Numbered from the stretch's first letter, positions 19,687 to 29,456 are shown. The stretch: DNA of 64,000 nt from Cyanobacteria bacterium FACHB-471 (GCA_014695345.1 JACJOC010000087.1:170162-234161), one strand, 5' to 3'. Program-made: numbers and translations. The notes: generated from the sequence alone by a model not told the origin.

Positions 19687-21984
19687 TTGGTGGAAGCAGG
19701 AAAGCAGCGATCGCAGCCAATCGTTCGAGATTTAGTATTGGTTGGAGGCGGGCACAGTCATGCGATCGCCCTCAAAAAAATTGGCATGAAGCCGCTGCCC
19801 GGTGTGCGGTTGACGCTAATAACCGATGTTGCCCACACGCCCTATTCAGGAATGTTGCCTGGCTATGTAGCAGGGCTTTACAGCTTTGATGATTGCCACA
19901 TTGATCTGCGCCCTCTGAGCCAATTTGCTCAGGCGCAAATGGTCATTGATCGAGCGATCGGTTTAGATCTAGAGCAAAATCGAGTGCTGTGTGCCAACCG
20001 TCCGCCGATCGCTTTTGACCTGCTCTCCATCGACATTGGCAGCACGCCAACTGCATCACCTGTTCCAGGAGCCTTAGAACACGCCACCCCAGTTAAACCC
20101 ATTTCCCAATTTCTGCATTACTGGGAACAACTGGTAGAAGCGGTCACCCAAACTCCCCATCAGCCTCTTAGGTTAGGCATCGTCGGAGGGGGAGCAGGTG
20201 GGGTAGAACTGGCACTGTCAGTGCAGGCGCATCTACAGCGGATTTATCAGGCTGCTGAACAGCCTTTGACCAACTTGGAATTGCACCTGTTTCATCGGGG
20301 TAGTCGCCTGTTGCCCGATCGCAATCCCTGGGTGGGTCAGCAGTTAGGCAAGATTTTGAGCGATCGCGGACTAAAGCTGCACTTGCAAGAGAGCGTTTCT
20401 GAAGTCAAGCCAGGCTTGGTCAGGTGTGAATCAGGGCTAGACGTGGAGTGCGATCGCGTTTTCTGGGTGACACAAGCTGCCGCCGCTCCCTGGCTGAGCA
20501 AGTCAGGCTTAGCAACCGATGCCCAAGGCTTCATTCAGGTCAACGACGCGCTGCAATCTGTCTCTCATTCTCAGGTGTTTGCCGCTGGAGATGTCGCCAC
20601 AATGGTAAGCCACTCACGCCCCAAGGCAGGTGTGTTTGCTGTCCGTCAGGGCAAACCGCTATTTCAAAATCTCCGCAATGCGCTGCTAAACAAACCGCTC
20701 AAGCCATTTATTCCGCAGAAGAAGTACTTGATTCTAGTAGGAACGGGCGATCGTGCCGCTCTCGCTTCCCGTGGTCCCTTTGCTTTCGGACCCTCCCCCC
20801 TTCTCTGGCGCTGGAAAGACCATATCGATCGCAAATTCATGCGCCAGTTCACTCACCTCAAGCCAATGGGAGAGCCAGCCCCTAACCCCCAACCCTCAAT
20901 CCCTACTCCCTACTCCCCAATCTCCAACTCCCCGTCCTCTATGCCGTGTGCAGGCTGTGGCTCCAAAGTGGGCAGTTCGACCTTAGAGAAGTCTCTAAAG
21001 CGCATTCAGCAGGAGCAAGCCTGGACAAGTCGAAAAGACGTATTGATTGGACTGGATTCCGCTGAGGATGCTGCTGTCGTGCAGGTGCCAGTGGGGCAGG
21101 CAATGGTGCAAACGGTGGACTATTTTCGTGCGCTGATCGACGATCCCTTCCTATTTGGGCAGATCAGCACCAATCATTGTTTGAGCGACATTTTTGCAAT
21201 GGGAGCTGAGCCACAGAGTGCGCTGGCGATCGCCACTCTTCCCTACGCCACCCCAGCCAAACTCGAAGAAACTTTATATCAACTGCTTTCAGGTGCAGTA
21301 AAAACACTCAATCAAGCTCAGGCTGTCCTGGTTGGTGGACACACCAGTGAAGGTCCAGATCTGGCGTTTGGACTGTCATGCAATGGATTAGCTCACCCCG
21401 ATCGCCTGTTACGAAAGAGCGGTATGAAGCCTGGACATGTTCTGATTCTGACCAAAGCGCTGGGTACGGGGACGCTGTTTGCTGCTGATATGCAACTGAA
21501 GGCAAAAGGACGCTGGATCGAAGCTGCAATTCAGTCTATGTTGCTTTCTAATCAAGCCGCGTCAGCCTGTTTACGGGAATGTGGAGCGATCGCCTGCACT
21601 GATATCACTGGTTTTGGGCTCATAGGACACCTGGCAGAAATGCTCCGCTCCTCCCAAGCTTCCGTTGAATTAAACCTGGAAGCGATCCCAGTTATGGATG
21701 GTGCAGAAAATACGCTCCAGCAAGGTATTGTCAGTTCTCTCTATGCTCAAAATCTTCAAGCCTCCCGTCAAATTCAGAATCTCGACCAGGTAAGTAGTCA
21801 TCCCCTATTTCCCCTGCTGTTTGATCCCCAAACATCGGGTGGGTTGCTGGCTGCTGTTCCTGGCGATCGCGCTAGCGACTGTCGCGCCTGCCTGCAATCT
21901 GCGGGATACCCTCATAGCCACATTATCGGGAATGTCCTTCCCTCCGCTCAGAGCAAACTCCCCATTACGATAGTCAATAGATAG
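19687..21984 (+). CDS. selD: NDH-2-like flavoprotein fused to selenide, water dikinase
   Basis: 765 residues in two enzymes. Residues 1-390 are a pyridine nucleotide-disulfide oxidoreductase (COG1252 type), with FAD loop GGGHSH near 20, NAD loop GIVGGGAGGVE near 164 and AAGDVA near 299. Residues 418-765 are SelD, with CAGCGSK (Cys424 and Lys427 match the catalytic Cys17 and Lys20 of E. coli), VDYFRALIDDP, GGHTSEGP and DITGFGLIGH. SelD makes selenophosphate from selenide and ATP. The oxidoreductase may supply reduced selenium, but this is inferred. A Pro/Ser-rich linker (396-418) joins the halves. mnmH follows 96 bp later, so the selenium goes at least to tRNA 2-selenouridine. Start is TTG 19687 or GTG 19690, after GAGG. 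Confidence 0.93.
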   Translation: MVEAGKQRSQPIVRDLVLVGGGHSHAIALKKIGMKPLPGVRLTLITDVAHTPYSGMLPGYVAGLYSFDDCHIDLRPLSQFAQAQMVIDRAIGLDLEQNRVLCANRPPIAFDLLSIDIGSTPTASPVPGALEHATPVKPISQFLHYWEQLVEAVTQTPHQPLRLGIVGGGAGGVELALSVQAHLQRIYQAAEQPLTNLELHLFHRGSRLLPDRNPWVGQQLGKILSDRGLKLHLQESVSEVKPGLVRCESGLDVECDRVFWVTQAAAAPWLSKSGLATDAQGFIQVNDALQSVSHSQVFAAGDVATMVSHSRPKAGVFAVRQGKPLFQNLRNALLNKPLKPFIPQKKYLILVGTGDRAALASRGPFAFGPSPLLWRWKDHIDRKFMRQFTHLKPMGEPAPNPQPSIPTPYSPISNSPSSMPCAGCGSKVGSSTLEKSLKRIQQEQAWTSRKDVLIGLDSAEDAAVVQVPVGQAMVQTVDYFRALIDDPFLFGQISTNHCLSDIFAMGAEPQSALAIATLPYATPAKLEETLYQLLSGAVKTLNQAQAVLVGGHTSEGPDLAFGLSCNGLAHPDRLLRKSGMKPGHVLILTKALGTGTLFAADMQLKAKGRWIEAAIQSMLLSNQAASACLRECGAIACTDITGFGLIGHLAEMLRSSQASVELNLEAIPVMDGAENTLQQGIVSSLYAQNLQASRQIQNLDQVSSHPLFPLLFDPQTSGGLLAAVPGDRASDCRACLQSAGYPHSHIIGNVLPSAQSKLPITIVNR
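20881..20942. repeat. C-rich low-complexity tract encoding the SelD-fusion linker
   Basis: The tract consists of CCCCTAA/CCCTACT-like short units with almost no G. The same kind of tract lies just before mnmH (22038-22080). It encodes only the interdomain Pro/Ser linker. Confidence 0.6.
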
Positions 21985-22037
21985 GGTAATCTCTGAAGTT
22001 CTCCTAACGTAGAACTAGCGAGCGGTCCAGATGCCGT

Positions 22038-22080
22038 TCTACAGAATCCTAACCCTTAGTCCCCAGCCCCTAGCCCCTCC
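22038..22080. repeat. C-rich low-complexity tract in front of mnmH
   Basis: CCTAACCCTTAGTCCCC-type units run up to the ATG of mnmH. As a result no purine-rich ribosome-binding site is seen for that gene. Confidence 0.55.
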
Positions 22081-23112
22081 ATGCCCCACTCCCTCCCGAT
22101 TTCCGATTTCCTGAACGCACAGGGCATCATCCTGGACGTGCGAAGTCCTAGCGAGTATGCTCAGGGGCACATTCCCATGGCTGAAAGCTTTCCCCTGTTT
22201 ACGGATGAACAACGGGCGCAGGTGGGGACTTGTTATAAGCAGCAGGGAAGGGATCAGGCAGTGGAGTTGGGGTTTGCGATCGCGGGTCCAAAATTCGTTA
22301 ACTTCATCACCCAGGCAAAAGCCTTGGCACCCGACAAACAGGTTCGGATTCACTGCTGGCGTGGCGGAATGCGGAGCGGAGCCGTCGCTTGGGTGCTGGA
22401 GATGGCTGGATTCCAAGTTTCTACGCTAAAAGGTGGCTATAAAACTTTTCGCAATTGGGCGCTGAACGCCTGCCAAATGCCTAAGCCAATCATTACCTTG
22501 GGCGGCATGACGGGAACTGGCAAAACTAACATTCTCACCGCCTTGACAGCCCAGGGTGCACAAACCCTGGATCTGGAGCAACTAGCAAGTCATCGAGGCA
22601 GCAGTTTTGGTAGTTTGGGTCTGCCGCCGCAGCCCTCGAATGAGCATTTTGAGAATCGAGTGGCGATCGCTTGGTCTAACTTTGACCCAGCCCAACCCAT
22701 TTGGATTGAAGCCGAAAGCTGTCGAATCGGCATGTGCCGTGTGCCTGATCCGCTATTCCAGCAGATGCTGCAGGCTCCGATTATTCAGGTGGTTCGCCCG
22801 CGTGCTGAGCGATTAGGGCTGTTAGTGGAGGTGTACGGCTCAGCAGATACCGAGGAGTTGATTAGTGCAACGGAACGAATTCGCAAGCGTTTAGGTGGAT
22901 TGCGGACTCAGCAGGCGATCGCCCTGCTCCAACAGCGTCAGCTTACTGAAGCATTTGACCTGATTTTGGAGTACTACGACAAAACCTATCAATACGATTT
23001 AGAAAAGCGGAAAGTGCCGATTTATAGTGTTGATGTCACGGGTTTGTCAGACGCAGAAAGTGCAGCACTTTTGCTGGAAAAAGCAAGGTTTTACTGTCAA
23101 GAACTCTATTAA
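22081..23112 (+). CDS. mnmH: tRNA 2-selenouridine synthase
   Basis: 343 residues. The N-terminal rhodanese domain has catalytic Cys92 in HCWRGGMRSG. The C-terminal part has a P-loop GGMTGTGKT (141-149) and the conserved IEAESCRIG. MnmH replaces sulfur by selenium at the wobble uridine of Lys, Glu and Gln tRNAs, using selenophosphate from SelD. The upstream SelD fusion completes the pathway; no selA or selenocysteine gene is in the window. The ATG at 22081 follows a C-rich tract without a Shine-Dalgarno. Its stop codon overlaps the stop of the convergent membrane-protein gene (TTAA shared). Confidence 0.96.
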   Translation: MPHSLPISDFLNAQGIILDVRSPSEYAQGHIPMAESFPLFTDEQRAQVGTCYKQQGRDQAVELGFAIAGPKFVNFITQAKALAPDKQVRIHCWRGGMRSGAVAWVLEMAGFQVSTLKGGYKTFRNWALNACQMPKPIITLGGMTGTGKTNILTALTAQGAQTLDLEQLASHRGSSFGSLGLPPQPSNEHFENRVAIAWSNFDPAQPIWIEAESCRIGMCRVPDPLFQQMLQAPIIQVVRPRAERLGLLVEVYGSADTEELISATERIRKRLGGLRTQQAIALLQQRQLTEAFDLILEYYDKTYQYDLEKRKVPIYSVDVTGLSDAESAALLLEKARFYCQELY

Positions 23113-23858
23113 ACGACTTTCCCCAGTTCTAGGCGCTTTCCAACAAACTGAAGACAAGCGTAAAGGATCAAATTCTCGCCAATCAATTCTGATAATTCTT
23201 CGTAGGCAATTCTCAAGTTTTCGACTGGTAATCCCCAAAATGTTTCGTGTTCAATGCTCTGATAAGAGCCAGCATCAAGCAGAAAATCTTTAAGAATTTC
23301 AGACCCATATCCACCCAGGACAAAAATCGCAATGCCCAGCAGGACCAGGTAAGTTTCTCTTTGAGAGTGCCGCCAAAGTTGAATGAAACTCCGACAGTGC
23401 CATACCATGATGCCTGCAAACAGACCGAGATAAAGCCATTTCCAGTTCTGACCTGCTAGCAGTCGATGAAGCTGCAAATGAATTTTGAAAACTTCATCAA
23501 TTGCGGCATAAAAAACTAATACTGCAAAGGTAATGAGGAAAGCTAGAGAAGGAATTTGAGCAGGCGATTTTTGGGAGCGGCTAAATAGTTTCCCTGGAGC
23601 AAAACCGTTTGATCTTTGAAGAGAAACTCGGTGAAAATATCGCTGTCCTAATATCCATAGGATGATTAGAGCGATCGCCAAAAAATGCAGCGCTTGCAGC
23701 AAAGATGGCACCGTAGCCTGACCATTAAAATCAAATGGCGGATAAGCCGTGCCCGTCGCCCGAATGCTGCTTAGATAAACCAGCAAAATTAGCGCTTCAA
23801 CGAGCAGCAGGCTAATCAACAATCGCTGACTAGCCTGCCGTACTCTATGAAATGCCAT
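23109..23858 (-). CDS. Polytopic membrane protein of unknown function
   Basis: 249 residues with five or six hydrophobic segments: about 12-33, 54-74, 105-122, 140-158 and 170-186, and a weaker one near the C-terminus. Conserved-looking acidic motifs AAIDEVFKIH and YEELSELIGENL lie at or near membrane edges. The layout is that of a small integral membrane protein without known catalytic motifs. It follows the GTPase gene by 3 bp on the same strand, so the two are likely co-transcribed. It shares a TTAA stop overlap with mnmH. Confidence 0.75.
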   Translation of the reverse strand: MAFHRVRQASQRLLISLLLVEALILLVYLSSIRATGTAYPPFDFNGQATVPSLLQALHFLAIALIILWILGQRYFHRVSLQRSNGFAPGKLFSRSQKSPAQIPSLAFLITFAVLVFYAAIDEVFKIHLQLHRLLAGQNWKWLYLGLFAGIMVWHCRSFIQLWRHSQRETYLVLLGIAIFVLGGYGSEILKDFLLDAGSYQSIEHETFWGLPVENLRIAYEELSELIGENLILYACLQFVGKRLELGKVV

Positions 23859-23861
23859 CAG

Positions 23862-25334
23862 TTACTTAGCTGCACTGCCAGGAAGCACTGGCGTTGGCGC
23901 TGGGGCAAGACGGCTAATTCCCTGCTGCACCAAAGCCTGGAGGAAAGCTGTTCGTTGGTTGTCCTGAAATACGGCTTTCAGTTTTTGAGTCAAACGATCA
24001 ACCTGGAAAGGGGCTGCATTGGGGTCAAGGACGTAGCTTTGCTCCTGGAAATACTCAATCAAGCTAAGCCCTGCTAAGCGAGTCAGATAGGCAGCGCTCA
24101 GTCCCTCCATCAAACCACCCGCTACAAAGGTGACGGCATGGCTCTTGAGCAAAGGACTGATCGCTTGAGCAGATAGCTCGACCAAGCCCAGCTTAACCAT
24201 CAGGTCAGCTAGCGTACCTGTAGCTGTTTTTGCCTGCTGCAAGGAGAACTTTTGCTGATAAATCTCGCCCAAGTCAACAATCAGTTGAGTATTGACTGCA
24301 GCAGTCGCCAGCAAATCTAAACTTGGGACAGGGTTGGCAAAGGCAGCAGCAGCAGCAATCCACTGAGACTGCTCAATTAGAGGTAGGGCGCGATCGCGTC
24401 TCACCTGATTCAACGCATTCTGAACATCGAGTTTGAGCAAATTGACCTGACGCAGCACGGTAGATAAGACCAATCGCTGACCTTCTTCTGCCAAAACTTG
24501 AGTCAGGCGATCGCTCAACCCAGCTACATCAGCGGCAGGCTGCTCCAGTCGCTCTTGAACGCTTCCAGACTGGTATTGCCGCACTTTAACCGGTGCAGGA
24601 GCAGTGGCGATCGCCATCACGTCTTCTGCAGCCAGTTGTCCTTGTACCCGTGCCCGAATCTGTTGCAGCACCAACGGACGCTCATCAGGCAAATACTGAT
24701 CCTGTTTATTGAACAGCAGCAAAACTCGCTGCTGTCGCGTTAGCAACTGCTGGATCGTCTGATACTCTGGGCTGGTCAAATCGCTAGCCGTGATGAACAG
24801 CACTAAATCGGCTGAATCAACTTCTGGTGCGAGCGTTTCCCCAGCTTCTCCAGGTTCAGCAAAAAGTCCAACGGTGTCACTGATAGAAATCTTTTGGAGT
24901 TGAGGTACCCAGTTCTCAGTCAAATATTGAGTTAGAGCTGTCTTACCAACAGATTGACCGCCTGCGATCGCCAAACGAACTTCATTGCGTTCTAGTTCGG
25001 CGGTTAGTTGGGTCAGTTTTTCCTGAAAGCTGGTGAGAGCGGCAGTCTGAGTTCCTGTGTTAGTTTCTGCTGCCAGTTGTTTCACTAAGGTTTCAACTGC
25101 GGACAGTGCTTTTTCTACAGCAGTCCGATCAACAGGTATCGCTGGAACCGTCAGATCGAGCGGTTTGATCGATCGCTTACGCAGCCACCAAAAGCCAGAA
25201 CTGAGGGCAAATGCCCCCCAAATGGCCGTGCCGCTAAAGTCAGTGATTCCTGGGTGAATACCATGCAATAACCAAACTCCAGCCGTCAACCCCAATCCCC
25301 CCACCAAGATGGGTTTCCGCAGCTTAAAATCCAT
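23862..25334 (-). CDS. Membrane-anchored dynamin/Era-like GTPase (DUF697-like C-terminus)
   Basis: 490 residues. Two N-terminal hydrophobic segments (9-24, 34-50) are followed by a helical region and a G domain with G1 GGQSVGKT (125-132), G3-like DSADLVLF and G4 NKQD. The C-terminal Ala/Leu-rich helical region (about 340-440) with GGLMEGLSAAYLTRLAG resembles DUF697/YcjF-type domains. Such proteins are linked to membrane or envelope homeostasis. The ATG at 25334 is used. It leads a two-gene unit with the membrane protein, 3 bp apart. Confidence 0.8.
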   Translation of the reverse strand: MDFKLRKPILVGGLGLTAGVWLLHGIHPGITDFSGTAIWGAFALSSGFWWLRKRSIKPLDLTVPAIPVDRTAVEKALSAVETLVKQLAAETNTGTQTAALTSFQEKLTQLTAELERNEVRLAIAGGQSVGKTALTQYLTENWVPQLQKISISDTVGLFAEPGEAGETLAPEVDSADLVLFITASDLTSPEYQTIQQLLTRQQRVLLLFNKQDQYLPDERPLVLQQIRARVQGQLAAEDVMAIATAPAPVKVRQYQSGSVQERLEQPAADVAGLSDRLTQVLAEEGQRLVLSTVLRQVNLLKLDVQNALNQVRRDRALPLIEQSQWIAAAAAFANPVPSLDLLATAAVNTQLIVDLGEIYQQKFSLQQAKTATGTLADLMVKLGLVELSAQAISPLLKSHAVTFVAGGLMEGLSAAYLTRLAGLSLIEYFQEQSYVLDPNAAPFQVDRLTQKLKAVFQDNQRTAFLQALVQQGISRLAPAPTPVLPGSAAK

Positions 25335-25446
25335 TTAACCTTTGCCTCTCAATCCTGCGTTTGCCTTCGCTAGTACTTTCATTCTACTGAGTCCTAGCCC
25401 TGCTTCTGGAGGAATGGTCAAAATCGCTAATGATTTCTCATACACA

Positions 25447-25482
25447 AAAGCCCTGCAACTTCTTAGTCACAGGGCTTTCGTT
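25447..25482 (-). terminator. Terminator of the initiator tRNA
   Basis: AAAGCCCTG (25447-25455) and CAGGGCTTT (25470-25478) pair exactly. On the - strand the stem is followed by TTTTGTGT, and it lies 9 bp past the tRNA 3' end. Confidence 0.75.
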
Positions 25483-25486
25483 TATT

Positions 25487-25563
<77 letters not shown>

Positions 25564-25627
25564 TCGCCTTTCTAAATATAGCAGGTTATTTGCAAATGTG
25601 GTGTTCTTTTTTTGTTTTTTTTGCAGG

Positions 25628-26581
25628 TCAGAGCAAAGAAAGCTCGCCAACGACATCTAACCGCTTAAAGTTACCCTGGGTCATGTAGGTTTCTGATAGG
25701 GTTTCAGCGATCGTCGGACTGATCCAGCCCATCTGTTTCAAAATGTGAATTGCTACTGCGTATTTGGCTCGCTTTGCCCCGTCCAGCACCTTGATCGCCA
25801 GCCCCAACCCTTCGCCCAATCTGGCAATACACTGAATTCCTTCAGAACCGGACTTGCTTACCAGTTCCCCTTCTGACAAACGCATCAACTCCGTGTCAAA
25901 TTCGCCATCCCCTGCCACCATCGTTGGGTGATGGGTCATTGCTCGGACAATGCGTTCCATATCCAGGTTGTCTCTTGAAGCCAGCAGGGCATACAAAGTT
26001 GCCATTTGCCCTAGCTGCATAAAGTAGGTGGGTGCGCCACAGTCATCGTGAGCACTGATAAATTCCTCTGCAGGCATTCGCAGCAACTCAGCAACTTTGC
26101 CCAGAATCAATCGCTGAACTGGGTGGTTGCGCTGAAGATAACTATTAAACGACCAACTGCGTTGCTGACAAACTGCTAACATCCCAGCGTGTTTTCCAGA
26201 GCAGTTGTATTGCAAAGGGCTATGCTTTCCTTCAGGAATCGGGCATTGCAGCATTGACGGATCGATGTCAGCACGCCAAAGAATGTTAAAAACCTGCCTG
26301 ACCTGCTCAATCGTGCCCTTATGAGAGCTACAGATAATTGCTAAGTCGCGATCGCTCAGGTTATAACGCTCCATCGTGCCCGTCGTCGTCACTGCCAGGG
26401 CTTGAAAAGGCTTCAACGCCGAACGAACAAAAGCAGCCGTCTCCGAGTTCCCTGCCACTGACAAAACCCGGCCCCGATCATCACACACAACCGCATGAAC
26501 GTGATGCCTTGATTCAATAATTCCTTCTCGCAACAGACGGACTTCTAGCTCTGCCGCTTGTGTTCGCTTTCCCATAGTCAT
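25628..26581 (-). CDS. L-asparaginase (Asparaginase_II, thermolabile type)
   Basis: 317 residues from the ATG at 26581; an in-frame start twelve codons upstream is open but unlikely. Family signatures are IICSSHKG, YNCSGKHAGM, HDDCGAPTYFM, MVAGDGEFDTELM and ELVSKSGSEG. Two SxxK-type elements (in SSHK and SGKH) match the catalytic Ser-Lys pairs of the Rhizobium-type enzyme. It hydrolyses asparagine to aspartate and ammonia in the cytoplasm. It lies downstream of a kinase gene on the same strand (144-bp gap from 26726). Confidence 0.9.
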   Translation of the reverse strand: MTMGKRTQAAELEVRLLREGIIESRHHVHAVVCDDRGRVLSVAGNSETAAFVRSALKPFQALAVTTTGTMERYNLSDRDLAIICSSHKGTIEQVRQVFNILWRADIDPSMLQCPIPEGKHSPLQYNCSGKHAGMLAVCQQRSWSFNSYLQRNHPVQRLILGKVAELLRMPAEEFISAHDDCGAPTYFMQLGQMATLYALLASRDNLDMERIVRAMTHHPTMVAGDGEFDTELMRLSEGELVSKSGSEGIQCIARLGEGLGLAIKVLDGAKRAKYAVAIHILKQMGWISPTIAETLSETYMTQGNFKRLDVVGELSLL

Positions 26582-26725
26582 GGCTAAAACTCTGACACAC
26601 TCTGAACTTCCGTGCAATCCCTCACTATAGCGCTTTGGCTGAGTGGATAACCTAAACCAAAGATAAATCTGAGCGCGAAGGTATTGCTCCAGCCCTCAAA
26701 TCCACACCCAAAATTCAATAATTTA

Positions 26726-28537
26726 CTAGAGCAATAAATCAGCTGCATTGCCAATCTGGGCAGAGGTCATCACAGGATCTTGATAGAGCGGCACCGTAAA
26801 CGTGACCGTAGAACCCAACCCTTCGCCCATGCTGTAGAAGTTCACCACCCCGCTCATCGCTTCTACAAGTTTCTGCGAAATGGCTAACCCTAAACCTGTG
26901 CCGCCATATTGGCGTGTGCGAGAGCCGTCTAGTTGGCTAAAAGATTGAAACAGTTTGTCCTGCTTTTCCAGAGAAACGCCAATGCCTGTATCGGCAACGC
27001 TAATCTTGACCATGCCAGGTTTCTCCTGGTTTTGGACAACAACTTTTTTGTGGATTACTTCAGCACTAATCGTCACACCGCCCTGATGGGTAAACTTGAT
27101 AGCATTGCCAACCAGGTTGAGCATCACTTGCAACAACCGCTGATAGTTGCCCATCAAAATCACTTCATCGCGGGTTGCCGGGGTGCGAATCTCAAAGCTC
27201 AAGTTTTTCTGTTGAGCTTGGGTTCGAGTAAAGTTCTCTACGTCACTGAGCAGATCGTCCAGCTTGACCGGATTCAGGTCTAGCTCCATCTTGCCTGCTT
27301 CAATCTTGGCGATATCAAGAATGTCATTGATAATGCTGAGCAAGTGAACGGCTGAATGGTAAGCCTCCTGAATAAATTCGCTTTGCTCGGCTGGGTCGTC
27401 TGCCATGCCGTCCATAATCAGCTTCAAAAAGCCGATCATGCCGTTCAGGGGAGTTCGCAGTTCATGAGAGGTGTTAGCCAAGAACTCGCTTTTCAGCCGA
27501 GAGGCTTCTTCTGCCTGATGGCGGGCTTCTTCCAGTTCTCGATGCTTTTGCAACAGTCTGGCATTTGCCTCCTGCAGCTCAACGGCAAGCGTTTGGCTTT
27601 CTGCAAATAGGGTGGCATGGGCAATATCGGTGCCAACCTGATCGGCAAGCTCTTGCACCAGCCTGATTTCTACTTCGCTTAAAGCCTGGTTTTGGTCAAA
27701 CTGGTGTAGAATGATTAACCCGTTAGGCTGGTCTTTGTAGCAGGTTGCAACTGTCAGGACTGAGTAGTTTTGATTGATTGACTGATCGGTACAGGTCAAA
27801 AAAACTGGCTTTAGCGTTGCCAAGGCTTGACCGAGATGAAGTTCTTCGGTTAGCTGTAGCCTTGCACCTAGCATTGACTCAACGTCGGATTGGCAATATT
27901 CAGCAACGACTTCTACTTCGGTATCGAGCGGTTGATAGGAGCAGACCAGACAGCGGCTCACGGCAAGGGCTTCACCCAGACCGCTTACAGTCTGCTGCCA
28001 GATGAGTTGTAGGTCGAGGGTGCGGCGAACGTTCCAGGCAACTTGGGTCAGCAGTTTTTGATATCGTTCCGGGTTCGCAATAGCAACGGGATGAACTAAA
28101 GAATCAATTAGCTCTAGTGCCTGATTTTCTGGGCAAGTGTAGAGTAAACGCCCAGTCACGATGATACTAGTTGCTGTGCCGTGAGGCATCAAAATCGGGC
28201 TGATGGTCAGGTCAAACACCAGATGTTGATCAGCGCAGCGGAAGGGGTAGTTAAATTTTTCAGGGGTCAGGTGTTCTAGGACGTGCCGCACTCGATTGAG
28301 ATAAGGGGCGATCGCCACTGGGCTAAACGCTTCTCCAATTCGGTGCCCAACAACTTGGCTTAAATCCAAATGGTAGTGAGATGCGTCTCGCCAATAAAAC
28401 GACAAATATTGACCTGTAACATCCTGAGTAAAAACCAGGTCAATGCCAGGAGTATTTAAGCAGCCGTCATGCTTTTTGCCAGCTATCAAGTCTGTAGACT
28501 CAGTCAGGGGAAGCATAGAATCACTGTGCGGAGTCAT
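26726..28537 (-). CDS. Soluble PAS-GAF sensor histidine kinase
   Basis: 603 residues with no membrane helix. Order: PAS-like domain (34-132), GAF (160-312), coiled coil (312-348), HisKA with His358 in SHELRTP and HATPase ([27 protein letters not shown]). There is no receiver, so the partner is encoded elsewhere. The GAF lacks the Cys-His bilin pair. The signal is unknown. ATG at 28537 is used. Confidence 0.9.
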   Translation of the reverse strand: MTPHSDSMLPLTESTDLIAGKKHDGCLNTPGIDLVFTQDVTGQYLSFYWRDASHYHLDLSQVVGHRIGEAFSPVAIAPYLNRVRHVLEHLTPEKFNYPFRCADQHLVFDLTISPILMPHGTATSIIVTGRLLYTCPENQALELIDSLVHPVAIANPERYQKLLTQVAWNVRRTLDLQLIWQQTVSGLGEALAVSRCLVCSYQPLDTEVEVVAEYCQSDVESMLGARLQLTEELHLGQALATLKPVFLTCTDQSINQNYSVLTVATCYKDQPNGLIILHQFDQNQALSEVEIRLVQELADQVGTDIAHATLFAESQTLAVELQEANARLLQKHRELEEARHQAEEASRLKSEFLANTSHELRTPLNGMIGFLKLIMDGMADDPAEQSEFIQEAYHSAVHLLSIINDILDIAKIEAGKMELDLNPVKLDDLLSDVENFTRTQAQQKNLSFEIRTPATRDEVILMGNYQRLLQVMLNLVGNAIKFTHQGGVTISAEVIHKKVVVQNQEKPGMVKISVADTGIGVSLEKQDKLFQSFSQLDGSRTRQYGGTGLGLAISQKLVEAMSGVVNFYSMGEGLGSTVTFTVPLYQDPVMTSAQIGNAADLLL

Positions 28538-28791
28538 CAGCGCAGAACTGGAAACTACAAGATGTAAGGATTAAGCATTTGCCTAAATTAGCTGAAGATA
28601 GATGCAACTAGCAGATACCTGTACCCAAATCAAAACTTTGAAACGGGATTTAGATTTTTACCCTCACCCAATTTACCCGCATTTGGAGAAGTGTCACCCA
28701 CTTTGTTAACCAAATTCTAGTCACTTCTAGTCACTAATCTAGCTAACTTTCCTACAAATACAGGTTGATTTGAGTTGAGTTTACATAGCTT

Positions 28792-29022
28792 TTAGTCATT
28801 CCACTCACCCCGTGGCGGAACAGGTGGATTACGCTGTAGTGTCCGAGTCAGGTCGTCATCTCGCCGCGCCCCACCACGCAACCATTGCCTGACAGCGACC
28901 TCAATCACCTTACTGGGGTCGTTAGTCAGATGGCTGATCTGGTCAAGGAGTTCAGCATCCATTTGGATTGAGAGCTTTACTTTGTCCGATAACTGCTCAG
29001 AATTGGCAGCAGATTCATTCAT
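28792..29022 (-). CDS. Small ribbon-helix-helix-like protein
   Basis: 76 residues from the ATG at 29022 (MNESAANSEQL); GAGGAC lies upstream of this ATG. The core KVKLSIQMDAELLDQISHL followed by a second helix (KVIEVAVRQWLRGG) fits the strand-helix-helix pattern of MetJ/Arc-type DNA-binding proteins or antitoxins. The tail is polar and Pro-rich (PPVPPRGEW). No toxin gene is adjacent, so an antitoxin role is not supported. It is divergent from lepA. Confidence 0.6.
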   Translation of the reverse strand: MNESAANSEQLSDKVKLSIQMDAELLDQISHLTNDPSKVIEVAVRQWLRGGARRDDDLTRTLQRNPPVPPRGEWND

Positions 29023-29456
29023 AAAATAAAGAAGTCCTCTTTTTGACGCGGGACACTTCAAGTTCCACTAATTTCGTTATTCTACGCTGCACTCTTCGGC
29101 AAGACTACAAATTAGGATGGAATCATGGATTCTAATTAAGCTGCCTTAGTCGGCCCTGATCACAATCTTACCCTTGCTAGGGAGAAGTATTTAGATGAGA
29201 AGCTTACTCTGCATGTTCTCCCTTAGCTAAAAATCTTGATAAAAAGCTAAAACATGCTCGATTGATAGGGAAGCATTACAATACTTTAAGTAACTTTGGT
29301 ATTTAGGCGAGGTCAGTACAGGCTTTGCAGGCAGATATTAGGGGCAAGCTACCTCATCTGTGTTGCAAGATTAAAAGGCAGACACTTGTCCCAAAGTTTT
29401 TAAGTGGCAGCCTGCTTTATCTACTACTCTTATTTTTTGCTCGTTTGCTGAGGTCT
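29023..29456. other. Intergenic region between small RHH-like gene and lepA
   Basis: The frame of lepA is open back to 29325, but that stretch reads as non-protein (Leu- and Phe-rich translation). The region therefore probably holds the lepA promoter and leader. No RNA gene was seen. Confidence 0.5.

Noticed and set aside
22039..22416. 125-codon - ORF over the start of mnmH
   Set aside because: It is antisense to the rhodanese domain of mnmH.
29325..29456. 44-codon N-terminal extension of LepA
   Set aside because: The standard LepA start is [11 protein letters not shown] at 29457, and the extension is compositionally unlike protein.
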